The notes below the pieces were generated by a model. The model saw only the letters and a program-made list of their open reading frames with translations. It did no database searches and was not told the origin of the DNA. From NCBI GenBank assembly GCA_910589415.1, contig OU342635.1:10664001-10728000 (forward strand): a DNA stretch of 64,000 nucleotides, written 5' to 3'. The DNA comes from Malachius bipustulatus (Eukaryota > Arthropoda > Insecta > Coleoptera > Melyridae). Made by a program: the position numbers and the translations under genes. Below are positions 12,901 to 27,900 of this stretch, one piece after another; the first letter of the stretch is position 1; each line of letters begins with the position of its first letter.

Positions 12901-15900
12901 GGGATGTGTCGGAGGGGGTGAACTACTGTCTGTGACAGGCCGGAATGCCCGGAATTTTTTCAACTATTTTCCCGTCGTTTCGTTCGTGCGTGTTCATGAA
13001 AATTTCAAGCGTAAGCCTTTTTATTATCAACATATTTCCACTCGGTCGCTCTTAATATACGTCACGCGGCTCGCAGGTGTGCAGTAGAACCTTATTTTAT
13101 CAAGACGTAAGTGTATCTATATGTCAAGTTTATGCCCCGCCGTACAAATGTAGGGAAACTCTGGAAGAATGGCTGAAATATTCCCGGTTAAGCTCATATG
13201 TTCCAGACTCTACCTTGTAAACGTCATTCCGTTTATGTCGGGAATTCTCGCCATTTGAAACGTTACCGGAGACCGCGGCAGTCTTGCTGTTTTAATATTT
13301 GATTTTTAAAAATAAATAATGTACGTTGACAGTGGCGGGCGAGGAATTTTTGTAGAAAAAGAAAAGATTTACCAGCCTTAGAAATTATTATTTATTGTGG
13401 TGGTGATTTCTCCAGCAGCAGCAATGTTTTCACAATCTCCGGTTAGCTCGAAGATTTTTCACTGCAAGATTATCTCGAGTAATTCGAAATTAACTTAACC
13501 AAAATAAATGATGAGCGTCAGATTGGATGAGCGTCAGTTCCCCAAAAAATTATACTATAACGTCAAAATAACGAAAGAAGCTTCTTATTAACGTTTGAAA
13601 CGATTTTTTCCGTTCGTTAAGGTTTTGGTTCCGGCATAAGCGGCGGCAAGGGCAACCAACAAACGGCCGGCTCGCCGCCCTCGAGAAGGTCGATGTCTCC
13701 AGACCAACCGAATCCAGCGGAACCCATCACCGAGGCACCCAGCACGACCATCGGCAGGATAGGATGGGCGTTAAGGACGTTACTTTTGAGTAAGTGCACT
13801 TGATAGGAGAGAATCTCGCATGCATGATCATTTAAATTAGAGTAGAAGCACTTAGCAATAGTATTTTGACTCATGTTTGGTCTTTGTTCTTTGGTATTTG
13901 ATTCCATCAGCATCCATATTATTATTGCTAATGAATTACAAGCAGAAACTAGTTTTAGTTCAATAAAAGCGATGGCACCGGCACATCGGCGTCATCATCT
14001 GCTGGAACTGGAAACGAGATGAGATGGAGATGAGAGATCTCCACTTAACTAAAACTAGAAGCCGCCACCAGTTAATCAAGCCATATCCTTTCTCCTCGCC
14101 TCTGTCCTCTGTAATTCCAAATGCCCCCCCCCCCCCGGTCCCGGAACCTCTAGATCTAGCTGACCGTAACTTGATGAAATTGAATGCTAAACAACTAAGT
14201 CTGACTGCCCGTACCTCCACTCTCCGCTGTCGGACAGTGGAAGCGGGAGGGTGAGGATAGGCTCTGGAAGGACTAGACCAGGACTAGAAGCCGGTGTAGC
14301 GGTATTCAAATTGGTCCACCAAAATGGACCCTCGTAGATAGTTTTAGTAATTGACAGGGACCCACTCCCGCCGCCCACTCTCATGCTCGCTCGCCTGGAC
14401 GTGAACGGGACGGTTAAAAGGGTCCTGTCGATGTGTTCGTGTTTGTTGTTGACTTGAATTGAGAACTTTGATTTGATTCAAACGCTTGTCGTTTCTGTTC
14501 ATTTTTATTTAAAAAAAAGCTCTCGTTTTTTTCCCTCTCGAGCGTCGATATCCCACGGGAGGAGTCTTGATGGCCAATGAAATCAACAAATGCCATCAGA
14601 CGGGATATTGGGTGGACTTTCACAAATTTATACACAACATTAAAATATAAAATATAAATTTATTGTCTTCATGAAATAATTTAATTGAAATTGATAATTT
14701 TACCTTTCTCGGAAGATTTAAATTCGTGAATGCAGTATAGATATATATAGATATAGTCCCTGGCTCCAGCATCCGGCAAAAGGCGCTCGTCTACCACTAG
14801 ACGATAAGTTCCAGGGTTTTCACCTTTACTGCCGTTGGTAGTCACTAGGTCAAGTTCACGGCAGAGCGAGTTCTTGTAGCTTTATTGATTAACTAAAAAT
14901 AAAAACGTTAACACAGACTGTCCTCGTTCGAATCTGACTAACTTTTAGCAATACCGGGGTGGCGAAAGAGTGTCAATTGCACTCTTTCACGTTGGTCCAA
15001 CTTGAATCCTCGTCAATACCCAGGCTCCGCGTTGGGAAGGATAAGACGTGAACTTGGAAGAGTCAATTCTTCTTACTCGCTCGAGGAGAAGTCCCGATCA
15101 GTACTCGGGATCTCCGGGAAAGGGGGTTGAGCGATAGATGGTTTTAACTGGCTATCCTAGGAGGTTAGTTTCCCAGGAAGGCCAGCTAGGTGCGGTAAAA
15201 TGAACATCTAATTCGCCTGTTTTTTAAGTAAAAAATAAGGGAATCCCCGCCCCTGATCGGGACATCCCTCTCTTCCCCAATTGACTAGGAAAGCACCAGC
15301 AACAAGTAGTTGGATGTCCGCCAATCCGCCAAGAACCCACAAGTACGTACCACGTCACAATTATACAAGCGAGAATCGTCGATGTAATCTATAATAGCGT
15401 CCCGAAGAAGGGAGATCGCACGGACAAAGGATAAACTTACCGTCACTTTCAGCTTCAGCCGGTGTCCCCGATAATCCGGGATAATCCAGCCACCCGTGGC
15501 TGCGGCGCAGTCACCGACGATCACGGACGGGGGGCATCATCAAAAGCTCCCGACGACCTCCACACTTTTCGGTTCGGTTTTCTGGATCGCGCCGCTGAAA
15601 AGTTTCATTATTGTTTTGATACGGCAACGGGGAGGGAACGGGACGACGGGTCAAGCTTGAATAACGCGGGATGGCTATTTCTGAAAAATCAATAGCCGTG
15701 TATTCAATTTCACCTCGCGGCTTAACGATGCTGTTGCATTCAAAACAGATCGCTTTTCTTCCTTTATTAACTCGAGAAAAGTGACATCTCCTTAAGGGTA
15801 CTATCTCCTTAAGGGTACTCAACGATACTGGGTCTCAGTTAGTCATATTTTATAACGGACAATTGTTGCAGCCCAGAACACCTGCCTGAAAGATAGAAAA

Positions 15901-18900
15901 GTATCGGGGAGATTGGTGAGAAGATGCGCTCCAGGGACGGAGCTAGTCGACTGGCTGCTAGGACTCTCCCCCAGCGTCCACGCCAGAGCGCAAGCGGCTG
16001 GTATGTGGCAGGCGCTCCTCGAAGAAGGTGTCATCTCCCATGGTAAGTAGTTGTTGAAACATACTTGAATGCAGACTTAGAACGTGGTTAATTAAGAATC
16101 TAAACGCCGTCACTGTTGCGGCTTGTTAACGATTAACGCAGACCTCGTAATGAAATTTTATCAGCACGTTCGTTTCAAATGAATAAGCTTTTGTTTTATT
16201 ATGTGAGGTATCGCTTTTATCCCTTTTAGGTATTATGAAAGGGCGGTTTGGCCTCCATGGTCATTGTCCGTCAAAGAGGACGGACCGATTCGGTCAGTAT
16301 TTAGATAAACGCTGACTGGGACAAATAAAGGCGGCCCGGCAATTGTATCCTGATTTCCAGGCGAAACTGGAAACTGGGAACGTCGTTTCGACGATTACGG
16401 CCACGGCTTTTCCGAAGCTTTCATCACAGAACTCCGCGCTGATTATGTAGAGGGAGAATATACAGAAATTAAACGTTGTTTCAGCTCGAGGGATTCGAAG
16501 GCGCGGTCGGGAAGTTATTATTATGTACCTACTAGGTGGGTTCGTATCGCGCCGAGAGAAGAAGAAAAATGAATCAAAAAGTGTTAACAGCCCCATAAAT
16601 CGGATCATTTCCGGGCCCGTCCCACAATAATAATCCGAAGAAATAAGCCTCCTTATCACGTCGCTGCAGTAAATCGTGAAATTAATTGGTTTGTGTGTGG
16701 AAAAGAGATCTCGGGGTACATGCGGGAGAGCTTCCCTTTTCGCCATTATCCGCTCACAATGGCCGACTATCCAGAGACGAATGTTTCCCCCGGCGGGCCG
16801 CCCTCGCCGAACAAAAGGACTCTTTCGAGACACTGTGCCGTTTGTAAAACGAGGCTTAGAGAGACCGGCGATTATCAACAGCCGACGAAAGTTCTTAATG
16901 AGTTAATAAATCAATGCTGCCGTAACGTAATTTAAGCTCTCATCATTTAAGCTGTAATTACTTTGCATTTGCAGTAAACAAGGAGCAACCCTTCAAGGAC
17001 AAATGTTTCCTGTACCGCTTCTGGCAGGACGAAGAAGGGGCCACGGCGCTGCCGCCGGTGGAAGATGTCGCCACAGCCGAAGAACAGATACAGGAATCTC
17101 TGGGACTGCTGGTGCATCGTGGACCGGACGCGATGCTTCGCATGATTCTTCGGAAGCAGTAAGTGATTACTCCCACGGCAAACCATGACGGACGTACCAT
17201 ATATCTCACGATGTAAATTATACACCCTGTATAAAACTATACTTGCGATCCTCTCCCCAAAATCAAGTCTCGATATCAAAAAATAACGCTCGTTAAAGAT
17301 CAAATAAATCCCAGCCGCTACAATTTCTCCCTTGATTACATTTTGCAACCTCACCCCCTCCCTCCCATCTCCACCTCAATAACGAAAGATAAAGATAAAG
17401 CTAAGCCCATAACTCACTCGAATCGATTCACATTATTAAAGAACAGATCCCCCGATCTCTATCTCCCCATAAATAACCCGGGCCCCGCTTTAAGCAAGCC
17501 GGACTTTTTAATTGACCCGTCGCCGCTCCCGGGATCTCCGGGCCGCAAATCACCGCAGCAGTTGACCCCGGTGCCGGAGGGCTCGTAATTAATTGATCTC
17601 TGGTACGCCAGGGAGCCACTTCCATGCCGTCCGCTCCCGGAGAAACAAGTCGTTAATCACTGACGTAACAAGACGAGACGTCTCCATCCATCTAACCACC
17701 TGAAGTACTTGTTTGCGTTAGTAACGTTGTGACTGTTTGAAAAAATAGGAGCCACGAGAGGACCGCCGAGGATCTGGAGACGATTTACGAAGAGCTGCTG
17801 CACATAAGGGCGCTGTCGCATCTCTCGAATTCGGTGAAGAGGGAGCTCGCGTCAGTGATCGTCTTCGAAGCGCATCCCCGCGCTGGAACTGTCCGTGAGT
17901 AAAATACGGTTCTTGCATTTTATTTTTTTCTATTAATGAATGTAGTGGAGAGGTAAAGGAGATTCTTGTTGCAGTTTTCCATCAAGGAGATGAAGGGAGG
18001 TCGTGGTACATAATAGTGAGAGGCTCGGTGGATGTGGTGATCCACGGTAAGGGTACAGTTAACACTCTTCATGAAGGGGACGATTTCGGGAAGCTAGCTC
18101 TTATCAACGACGCACCAAGGTTAGTATTTGTGCGCGTTTCTCAATTAAAAAAAAATTTCGAGTCGCAACCAGGCGAGCTGGAAGCGACCAAAAATTGGAG
18201 CGGGTCCAGTTTCAGGTTTTCTCACGTTAGGAATGTCAAAAAAATCTCGAGCAATCTTTACCCTCCCCTGTTAGCCCATCGTCGCTGTTAAACTGATTTT
18301 TTTTTGTGGGCTCGATAATTTTTCCCCAACGTCCCCAATGACCAGGTTAGTTGGGAAAAAATCAGAACGGGATTTATCCAATAATTGTGACTAAAAAAAT
18401 TGAAAGTCACACTTTCTTTTATTGGGAGATTATACACTTTATGTAATAATTGAATCTGCACGTTTTTCACTGCGTTTTTCTTGCGCAAAATTTGCAACTT
18501 TATCATAAAGTTAAGGAAAAATTCCCCCAAAACGACTCCAAAGGTTACAAAAAACTCAAAAAATCCACACCTGAGTAACTTTTCAAGATGAAAGCTCCCT
18601 TTTTTTGAGCTTTGACAAAAGCTTTGAATATCTTTTATCGGAAGCACCAAAATAAAAAAAATAGACACTGCCAAAATGTAAAATGTTTGTGGTGTAGTCA
18701 AAGTGAGCAGTAGCGCTCTAACACTTGACAAATGACAATAGGTTCGTATAATAATAATCTCTCCAAGCAGCCCTTCATATCGAAACGTTTAAACCAAACT
18801 AAACAAATTTATTCCCGTCCGCAAATCTATTTAAGCCCGTTTGAATTCCAGATTAAACGGGATGGAATAATTATTTGGGAGCAATCTGGATGAATATTCA

Positions 18901-21900
18901 AGCAGCTCTCGTATTATTGTTAATTTATCTGGAAATGCAATTTTAGGTTTCATTTGTGCCGGAAATGTTTCTATTACGCCGTCTTTATCAAGGTTTTTTT
19001 TGTGGGTAATATTTATGTTGCTGAAAAGGTTTTCATATTATACGTTTAGAGAATTTCTACCTCTACCATTAATAGAAAACCGGCTGATCGACGCAAGTCA
19101 GTCAAATTTTGAACGTCTATCGTTTGAAAACCTCCCCAGGCACCTTATTCGTTTCTCCTAAACGGAAGACGAGGTCTGATCCCCGTCAAAGATATCCACA
19201 ACCACAAAAATCTTTCTTTCACCGTGTTTGTTGCCTCTCTTGAAAAATATTCTCATAGACTGGCAAAGGTTGATGCCTGTGGGGTGAAAACAGGCAGGGA
19301 GGCCCATTCTCGTAGCGATAAAGCTTCCCCCGTTAATTTATGTAATGAATTCGATTCTAGGACAACATGCAAATGCACTCACTGTGAAGCTTTCATGCAT
19401 AAAAGCTGCATATCTGTAACCTTTCGCCTTTCACCCTTACGATATTCAGACATAAACACGCAATTTATATTGTAGGTATTAGTGAAGTTTTGATGTAAAT
19501 TTATTGCAAGTGCTGCTGCTGCTGCTGTCAACATCGTATCGTATCGCATATTTCGTTTCATTCGATCTCTGTTCGCTTGCAGGTACTATATAATTTTTGA
19601 GCGCGGTTTTAGCATATTTCAAATTTATATTTATGAGCGTATTTCTCTTATTTTCTTTCCTTTTATGCAAGCGAGACGAGGCGAGGGTGGTTTTTATTTT
19701 CAAGTAAATTTCGGCCCTTTCTCTCGCTGTTTAGATCATGTTCGGGTGCGAGTGAAGAGGAATTTCTTTTAGTGGATTCGGCATTGACAAAAAAACTTTT
19801 TTTACACCCAGCAGTGTTGGTGGCATCTAGAAACGACCTAAAGAAATTTTCCGTTCCCTCATTAGCTTCTGTGATTTCTTTTGTCTTTTTTTGTTTTCTC
19901 TACCTTTTGTATTACTTTCCTTGTTAAGGTGTTTGTAGAGTTGTATTAAATAAATGAAAATAAATACTATTTCTTTGTATATGAAACTGGAAGAGCCTCC
20001 GTACCTCTTCCTCGACCAATCAGCTTGAAATTGTGGCACCAAACATTGATGAACCATCCCGACTTTCTTATTTATTTCTATTTCCACCGGGTACTGAAAG
20101 TTTTTTTTTGTGTGTTTTTCTTCATCAGGGCTGCAACGATAGTCTTGAGAGAGAACAACTGTCATTTTTTACGGGTGGACAAGGAAAACTTCAATCGAAT
20201 CTTACGCGACGTCGAGGCGAACACGGTCAGACTGAAGGAGCACGGCAAGGACGTCCTCATATTGGAAAAAATCAACACGTCCAGCAAGCAGGTCTTCTCG
20301 TCGCATTACAAGTAAGTGCGTGCTTTAATTTAAATTTATTGGTCGTTGCAAGGTTTTTTCATTTTTGCAAGACTTCATTTTTATTTAACGGTTTACAGTA
20401 TAAAGGTTTTAACGGTTTAATGGATGTATTAACGGTTTAAAACTGGAATGGTCGTTAATTTTTAGCATTGAAAAATTTTTGCCTGCGTTTTGTAGTGTTT
20501 TGGCAGCAGTTTAGAAAAACAAACGGCATGGGTGATGAAGGTGATTGCTCTAAAATTTGGACAAAGAAATTTGTCGAAGTAGTTATTATATTGAGAAAGC
20601 TGCATCAGGTCAAAAGGGCAGTCTCGTGAAGTAACAATAGGATTCAGTCAAATTAACGTAACACAGCAGCTGGATCAAGCCAAAATGTGGGAGGCAGGGG
20701 GGGGGGGTTGATGTAAATACTGACAAAAATGCAGCAACAATCTCAACTGATTTTAAAAGGCCACTGGGTGCACTAGGTGCAAAACGTCAAAATTCTCAAG
20801 AATTCTTGTCAAAACATCAACGAACGACATAAATGTAGTCAAAATATCTTATAAACTTGGGAAGATGGAGTGATTCAGAAACGGCTCTAAAGACAGGACT
20901 GGCGTAAAACCTGCCCAAAAGTCGTTGGAAACGTTTCCAAAAGATGCACACGGGAATATGGATCAAGGCAAATAAAAGCTGAAAAACCGGAATTGTTAAA
21001 CTCAAAACGGCGAGATTCACGAAAATTCTTTCCAAACGTTCAATGAACAGAGAACGTAGTCAAACCGTTAGACACTTGGAAGATGGAATGATTCAGAAAC
21101 GGCTCCAAAGACAGGACTGACGTAAAATCTGCCCAAAAGTCGTTGAAAACGTTTCCAAAAGAGACACATAGGAAGATGGATCAAGGCAAGGTAAATAAAA
21201 GCTCAAAAACCGGAATTGTCAAACTCAAAACGGCGAGATTCGCGACAATTCTTGTCAAACGTTTCAATGAACAGAAAGTGTATAGTCAAACCATTAGACA
21301 CCTGGATGATGGAATGATTCAGAAAGGCTCCAAAGACGTAAAACCTGCCCAAAAGTCGTTGGAAACGTTTCCAAAAGATGCACACAGGAAGATGGATCAT
21401 GGGAAATAAAAGCTCAAAAACCGGAATTGTCAATCTCAAAACGGCGAGATTCTCGAAAATTCTTGCCAAACATTCAATGAACAGAAAATGTAGTCAATCA
21501 TCTTAAACTTAGGAACATCTTAGTACAAACAGGAAGAGGAACCGAGACAATAAGATCTCAAGGATTGGAATTGATGTCAAAATGGCTGGACAAAAAATAT
21601 TGTCCAAAGATCTTGCACCCATCAAACAGATGTGGATTTCTCAAGTAAAAGTTTGTAATTGCCGGGTTAAAAAAATGGGACACCATGATGAATACCGAAA
21701 AGGATGAACCAGAAAGTGGATGCTCCATACCATTTTGTGAGGGAACCCTCGAACATAATGCAACCGCCGGTACTTGACCACGGACACTTTTTTTCAATCG
21801 CTCATCTCGCTCTAGGTTTTACGTTTCATAGTGTTTTAGTCACAGTTCTGCTGTTATTTTTTTTATATGTATTTTGGCAACTTTTGGCGATGCTGGATTG

Positions 21901-24900
21901 ATGCCAGATTCAAATGGTCAGTTTTACTGGAAAAAAAACGAAAAAAAACGACCTTAAACCAACGTGATGATAGGGTAAAGTTTATTAATTATAAGTATGA
22001 TGAAAGTATGAGCATGGAGAAAGTGTACTTACGATTTATCCAGATGCTGCACTGCACAAATAATTAATGGAAGAACAATTCTTCCGACGGTTTATTAAAT
22101 TAAAACGCGTTGTGGCGAGATCAATTCTCTTTTGTTGTTCGTATAAGCTGACTGCTTGTTACTGGATCTAGTCGTACGACGTCTCAGGGTTAAGGTCAAC
22201 TTCTTTTGGGCGTTGGGTTGGCTCTGTCCCTTCACCCTTGGCGGTGTCTGCCTCCAACTAGTCGGATTTGGTTGCCCGTCCGAAGGTATTACCGCGGTAA
22301 GAAACCCATCATCTTCCATTTCATTTCCCAAGAAAGGTGGGAGTGGTTGGAGGGGACATGAGCAGGAATAACCTTCAAGGATCCCTAATAATTAGAAAGA
22401 TGGGACGAAACAGTTATTTCTGACAGGTACAGTAATGTTGTTTTAAAGAAGCAAATCGTCTAAAATCTGCATTCTCTCTTTTTTGTACAGTCAACTACCA
22501 ACAAAATGTCCTGAAATTGTACAGTCGTATACGTTTTTTTCAGAGTGTCATATTTAAAAATTTACCTACAAAGTCCGTCTATCAGGTACAAATCAGGCAA
22601 AAAATTCTTAACTTTGCCTTTGACTCTGTAACTCTCTCAAAATAAGAAAGTTGCCTCTAAATGCTCAAAATGGACAGGAATCCGTCCATAATAACACTGC
22701 AAAGGAGTGACCAAAAATAAATTTGGTTTATCCTTTTTTTAACTGAAAGGAATAATTTTCGAGGTGATGTTAAAGGTCCCTCGATTATAATAATACAATT
22801 ACTACTGGAAAATCAATAGGCTTATTTACCTATTTACGTGTATGTGTAGGTAGGTACTTATCTATCTAAATCTAAATCTAAATCTGGCTAGTTTGTAAGT
22901 TTTCTTGATAACGTACGACGTACCTATATACCTACGTAAGTCAGTCAAGGCAGTGTAACTAACAATAATACATAAGCACTAAGCAGTAACAGTTCGAGTG
23001 GTCTAAATTAAACAATTTCATATCAGCGTAATAGCTCCTGCTGAGATAACTGAATAATGAGAGAGGAACCATTGTTGAGTAAATAACGTTTATTACTATT
23101 ACTATTAACTGTGGTGATGTATTAGAGACTTCTCCTGTTAAGAAAGTTACATTTTGGCGCTTATTATAATATTTTGAAGCAATCTATAAGTCGATTAAAA
23201 AAAAAATGATTACTTCTTGTTGTTATCGGAAAAAGACAAGAGCAAGACGTCCATTTTTATTATCCACGATAACTCCTCCTGCAACGTTAGAATGGAATCT
23301 AAAAATCTGAACGTCCATCTTATTATTAAGGTAAGTCTCCTCTCGTCATAATTTTTTAACTTTAATTAACACCAGGACGATTTTCACGAGAAGCGTCGAA
23401 AGTTTCCCGAGAAGACGCAATTTCCAGCTGCTAATTCGTGCCAAACTTCGGGGACTCGATCCTGATGCTGATTATTCCCCGGGAAAGTTTTCATTAGTGT
23501 CGGACAAATAAGTTGATTAGCGCCAGCTGGCCCCCTCATCAACGCGAGCACATCTTTCCTCGCGTTATTAGGGCTGCTCGCACTTATAATTTTAACAGTG
23601 ATTCGTCCAAATCCAGATCTAGACGAGTCTAGACGAGCCGTCATTTTCTTTGTCACTTTGTCACCAGGTACACGGTGATGGCGGGGACGCCGCAGAAGAT
23701 GCTGGAGCATCTCCTGGAGACGCGACTGGACGGACGCGGCGGTCTCGGAGGCGGATCCGGCTGCGACGGCTTGATCTCCCCGGCCAGTCAGGACCCCTAC
23801 CTGGACGATTTTCTCCTCACGCACATCGTCTTCATGCCCACGCACCAGTTGATCGAGCAGCTGGACAAATAATATCCTTTTTTTCGCTCGTGGGTTGTGT
23901 AATTGAGTGGAGTGTGGGCTCTACACAAGACAAGGTCCGTCGGCTCGAGTTTTTTCTTTTTGCAAAAGGTTCGGTCAGCTTGAAAAATCGATTTCTGCGT
24001 GGTCCGATTTGACCAGGTTCGGTAAACTATAGGAAATTCCAACTTTTTACAAACATGGCCTTGTCTAAATCAGAACGTCGCAGACAAAAAATAAGGTGAC
24101 CAGATTTTGCCGAAAAATCGAGCTGGCTGGACTTTCTAAAAATAGAATTTTAGAGCTGACGGGGCTTTCTGAAAATCAAATTTTCCAACCGACCGGACTC
24201 TCCGAGAATCAAATTTTGAAACTGGCGGATTTTGTCGAATCGGTCATTGAAAATAAACGAGAACTGACTAGACTTTCTAAAAGTCGAGATTTCGATCTGA
24301 CTGGGCTTTCTAAAAATCGAATTTTGGAGCTGGCTGTACTTTCTAAAAATCGAATTTTGGAACTGACTGAATTTCTAAAAATCGAATTTTCGAGATGACT
24401 GGACTTCCTAAAAGTCGAATTTTGGAGCTGGCTGAATTTCTAAACATCGAATTTTCGAGCTGACCGGACTTCCTAAAAATCGAATCTTTGGAGCTGACCT
24501 AACTTTCTAAAAATCAAATTTTCCAGCCGACCGGACTCTCTAAAAATCAAATTTGAAGCTAGCGGATTTTGTCGAACCGGCAATTGCAAAAAACGAACAT
24601 ATCGGACTTTCTAAAAAATCGGACTTTCTAAAAATCAAATTTTCAAGTTGACCGAACTTTTTAAAAGTCGAATTTTCGAGCTGACTGGACTTTCTAAAAG
24701 TCGAATTTTCGAGCTGACTTGACTTTTTAAAAATCGAATTTCATAGCCAGCGGATTTTGTCAAACCGTACATTGCAAAAAACTAATTGAGCGGCCGAACT
24801 TTCTAAAAATCGAATTTTAGAGCTGACTGGACTTTCTAAAAATTGGATTTTGTAGCTGGCAGATTTTTTCAAAAAGGACATTGCAAAAAACGAGCTGACC

Positions 24901-27900
24901 GGACTTTCTAAATATCGAATTTTGGAGCTGGCCGGACTTTCTGATAATCAAATTTTGAAGCTGGCGGATTTTGTCGAACCGGTAATTGCAAAAAAGAGCT
25001 GACAGGACTTTCTAAGAATTTAATTTTCGAGCTGACCGGGCTTTCTAAAAATTGAATTTTGTAACTGGCGGATTTTTCCAAAACGTGCATTGCAGAAAAA
25101 ATTATAACTCGCCGAACTTTCTGAAAATTAATATTTTAAGCTGACCAGACTTTCTAAAAATTGAATTTTGTAGCTGGCGGATTTGTGCAAAACGGCCATT
25201 ACAAAAACGAGCTGACCGGACTTTCTAAAAATCCAATTGATTAGCTGATAGAACTTTCTAAAACTCGAATTAATTAGCTGATCAACCTTTCTAAAAATCG
25301 AAATTAGGAGCTGACCGGACTTTCTAATAATCAAATTTTGAAGCTGCCGGATTTTGTCGAACCGGTAACTGCAGAAAACGAGCTGATCGGACTTTCTAAA
25401 AATCGAATTTTGGAGCTGACTGAACTTTCTAAAAGTCGAATTTTCGAGCTGACCGAACTTAATAAAAATCGAATTTTGGAGCTGACTCATTTTGACAAAC
25501 CGGACATTACAAAAAAATCGAGCTAGCTGGAGTTTTTAAAAATCGAATTTTAGAGCCTATCGGTCCTTGCAGTAGGTAGTTTTGGGGGGGGGGGGGGGTT
25601 CTAGGTCGGGGTGTTTTTCTAGAGTACACCTATGAAACTAGTGTAGCTAGAGAAGTCACGAGGAGGGAGCAGGCCAAGGAAATCAGATCTCAGTCGAAAG
25701 TATGTCACATCCAGTATACAAATTAAAGATCAGCCCCAAAAATAGAAAACTTGGAGTAGTCTAGACACTTCCACAAAAATTCCAGGAAAAAAAACTTCCC
25801 TCAAACAGATCTCGTTCATTTTTAATAGTTGCTCCCTGCTCGTTGTGATCTTACGAGCAAACTGGTTTATAGAAAAATTAGAATTAGATGAGCTCATTTC
25901 TGTAAATCTTAAAAAAAAGAGAAAAATCAGAGTGTACAAATCCTTGACGACCAGAGTTTACTTATCGAGCGGAAACCGGACAGCCGGACCGGGAGCTGGT
26001 GCTGTCGTGCAAGAGACGCGTGGTGGGCTTCGTGCATCGCTGGGTGGCCGCGGTGAGACATCCCGTGTTCGAAGACGAGGACGCGGCCGATTTCCTGGAG
26101 GAACTGGCGGGACTCCTGGAAGCCGACATCCTGCACTACAACGCCCTCCACGAGCAGGCTTCGCTCATGCACCACGTCATGTCGCAGCTCAGGAGGTATA
26201 ACGCCGCTCCGTGAATCACGAGACGCGATATTACTTCCGATTTCCGATATATTGCAGGTACCAGGAAGAGCGGAAGGCGCACGAAGGGCAGAAGTGGAAG
26301 CTGCCGCCCCTCGGACAGCCGATAAGTCTGTTCAGCGGAAGCAGCACGAACAGAACGATAATAATGCCGCAGGATGACAGTAAGATTGTTTCCCTTATTT
26401 TACTTCATTCTCCTTCATTTTCCCTCACACGTCAAACGTTCGCTTCGTCGGTTATATAATTTATAATCCGACCCGCCTGGATTATGTTTGTACTTCGGAA
26501 TGAGGCTAAATTCCGGGGAATACCCATATAACTGTAACCATTCTAATAACGAATTGCTCATTTGTAGTCGGTTTGTTAATCAGACGTTACAACGGTACTG
26601 GAACTAGAATCAAACAAACCACTTGATTTTGTCGCGATTAGTCTCCTCTTGCAACAACTCGGTGTGGTTTGGTATTGTTAATTACCTACCTGCTCTGTAC
26701 TCCCCCGTTTAAACCACTGGAAACAGCTGAGCCCCGATTTTCGCAGTCAAATCTCTATTTTATTATGTAGGTACTCTGTTTACGCACTATTGTTCAAGTT
26801 TGTGCAAGTTTTCCGCATTTGGAGACAAGAATATCCTGCACGCGTAATAAAAAAAATGCCGCGCTAGCTATTCACTGGCCTAATTACGTAATTGTTTCTG
26901 CTTTTCAAGCAAATTAAAAGTTTTATCGTTAAAACGAGTTTGAACCTCTTTCGGCAGTAATTTTCCGGGTGTACTGCGCCGATCACACTTACTGCACGCT
27001 GCGGCTGCCGATCGAGGCGACAGCGGAGACAATCAAGCTCGTCGCGGCCGATAAGCTGAAGATGCGCGCGGCAGACGAGCTCTGCCTGGTCGAGGTGCGC
27101 TCGAACGGCGAGCGAGTCACCTTTCGGGACAACGACATCAGCATCCCGACCGCTCTGACCATCAACGGGCGCATCTTCGTTTCACCCAAGGACCATTTGG
27201 ACGCTTTAGTAAGTCCTTTGCTTCCATCTCTTGATGGCAATATAAATGAAATTTTCTGTCCAGACGTGTCTTACGGAGCAAGAGGAACCGACGCAAGGGA
27301 TAGACGCGGACCTGGAATTGTTCAGCACGAAAGAGCTGGCGTATTTCATGACGCTCTTCGATTGGGATCTCTTCTGGTGAGTGGTCAGGAGTTTTGGGGA
27401 TTCTTTTACGTTTACGGTGAGAACTGTTCGTAGGTGCGTCCACGAGTACGAGCTACTATACCACACGTTCGGGCGGCATCACTTCGGCCAAATTACCGCC
27501 AATCTGGACATCTTCCTGAGGAGATTCAACGAGATTCAATTCTGGGTTGTGACCGAGATCTGCATGACGAGCAGTCTGAGCAAGAGGGTGGCGATTTTGA
27601 GGAAGTTCATCAAACTGGCAGCTTAGTAAGTTTTTTTTTATTACAGCAGGGGGATTCTTTTTATAATAAAACACTTTTTCTCATACTTTTTCTTATTAAG
27701 GTAGGAATTATTTTTTGTTTTTAAATCGAGAAAATTGAACGAGTCAATTTTATTTAAATCCCTTCTGGGGGATATTCGAATAATAGATTTCATTATTGCC
27801 TCCTAGATTGACGACAGTCTGAGACATTGTCCTGGAATTTAATAACCGAGTCGTTTAATAGAAAGCGTCATCGTTAAAAATTCAATTTAATTTTAATATA

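Noticed and set aside
14980..15230. Structured-looking GC-rich block in an Epac intron, considered as an ncRNA or retroelement piece
   Set aside because: It has short local hairpins but no family signature, promoter or terminal repeat that I can name.
16294..16878. 194-codon minus-strand open frame in an Epac intron
   Set aside because: No recognisable domain, low-complexity Arg/Ser/Phe composition, no splice or promoter support; I could not raise it above chance.
22095..22331. Basic, Gln/Arg-rich minus-strand frame resembling a transposon ORF1 fragment
   Set aside because: Too short and without a diagnostic motif; no flanking reverse transcriptase or terminal repeats seen.
23650..24012. 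Epac reading through 23871 as a C-terminal truncation or separate gene
   Set aside because: The TAA is explained by the AT-AC intron; downstream exons continue the REM, RA and GEF domains in phase.
24090..25560. CRISPR-like array
   Set aside because: The units are contiguous, diverged minisatellite copies with no unique spacers, in a spliced insect intron.
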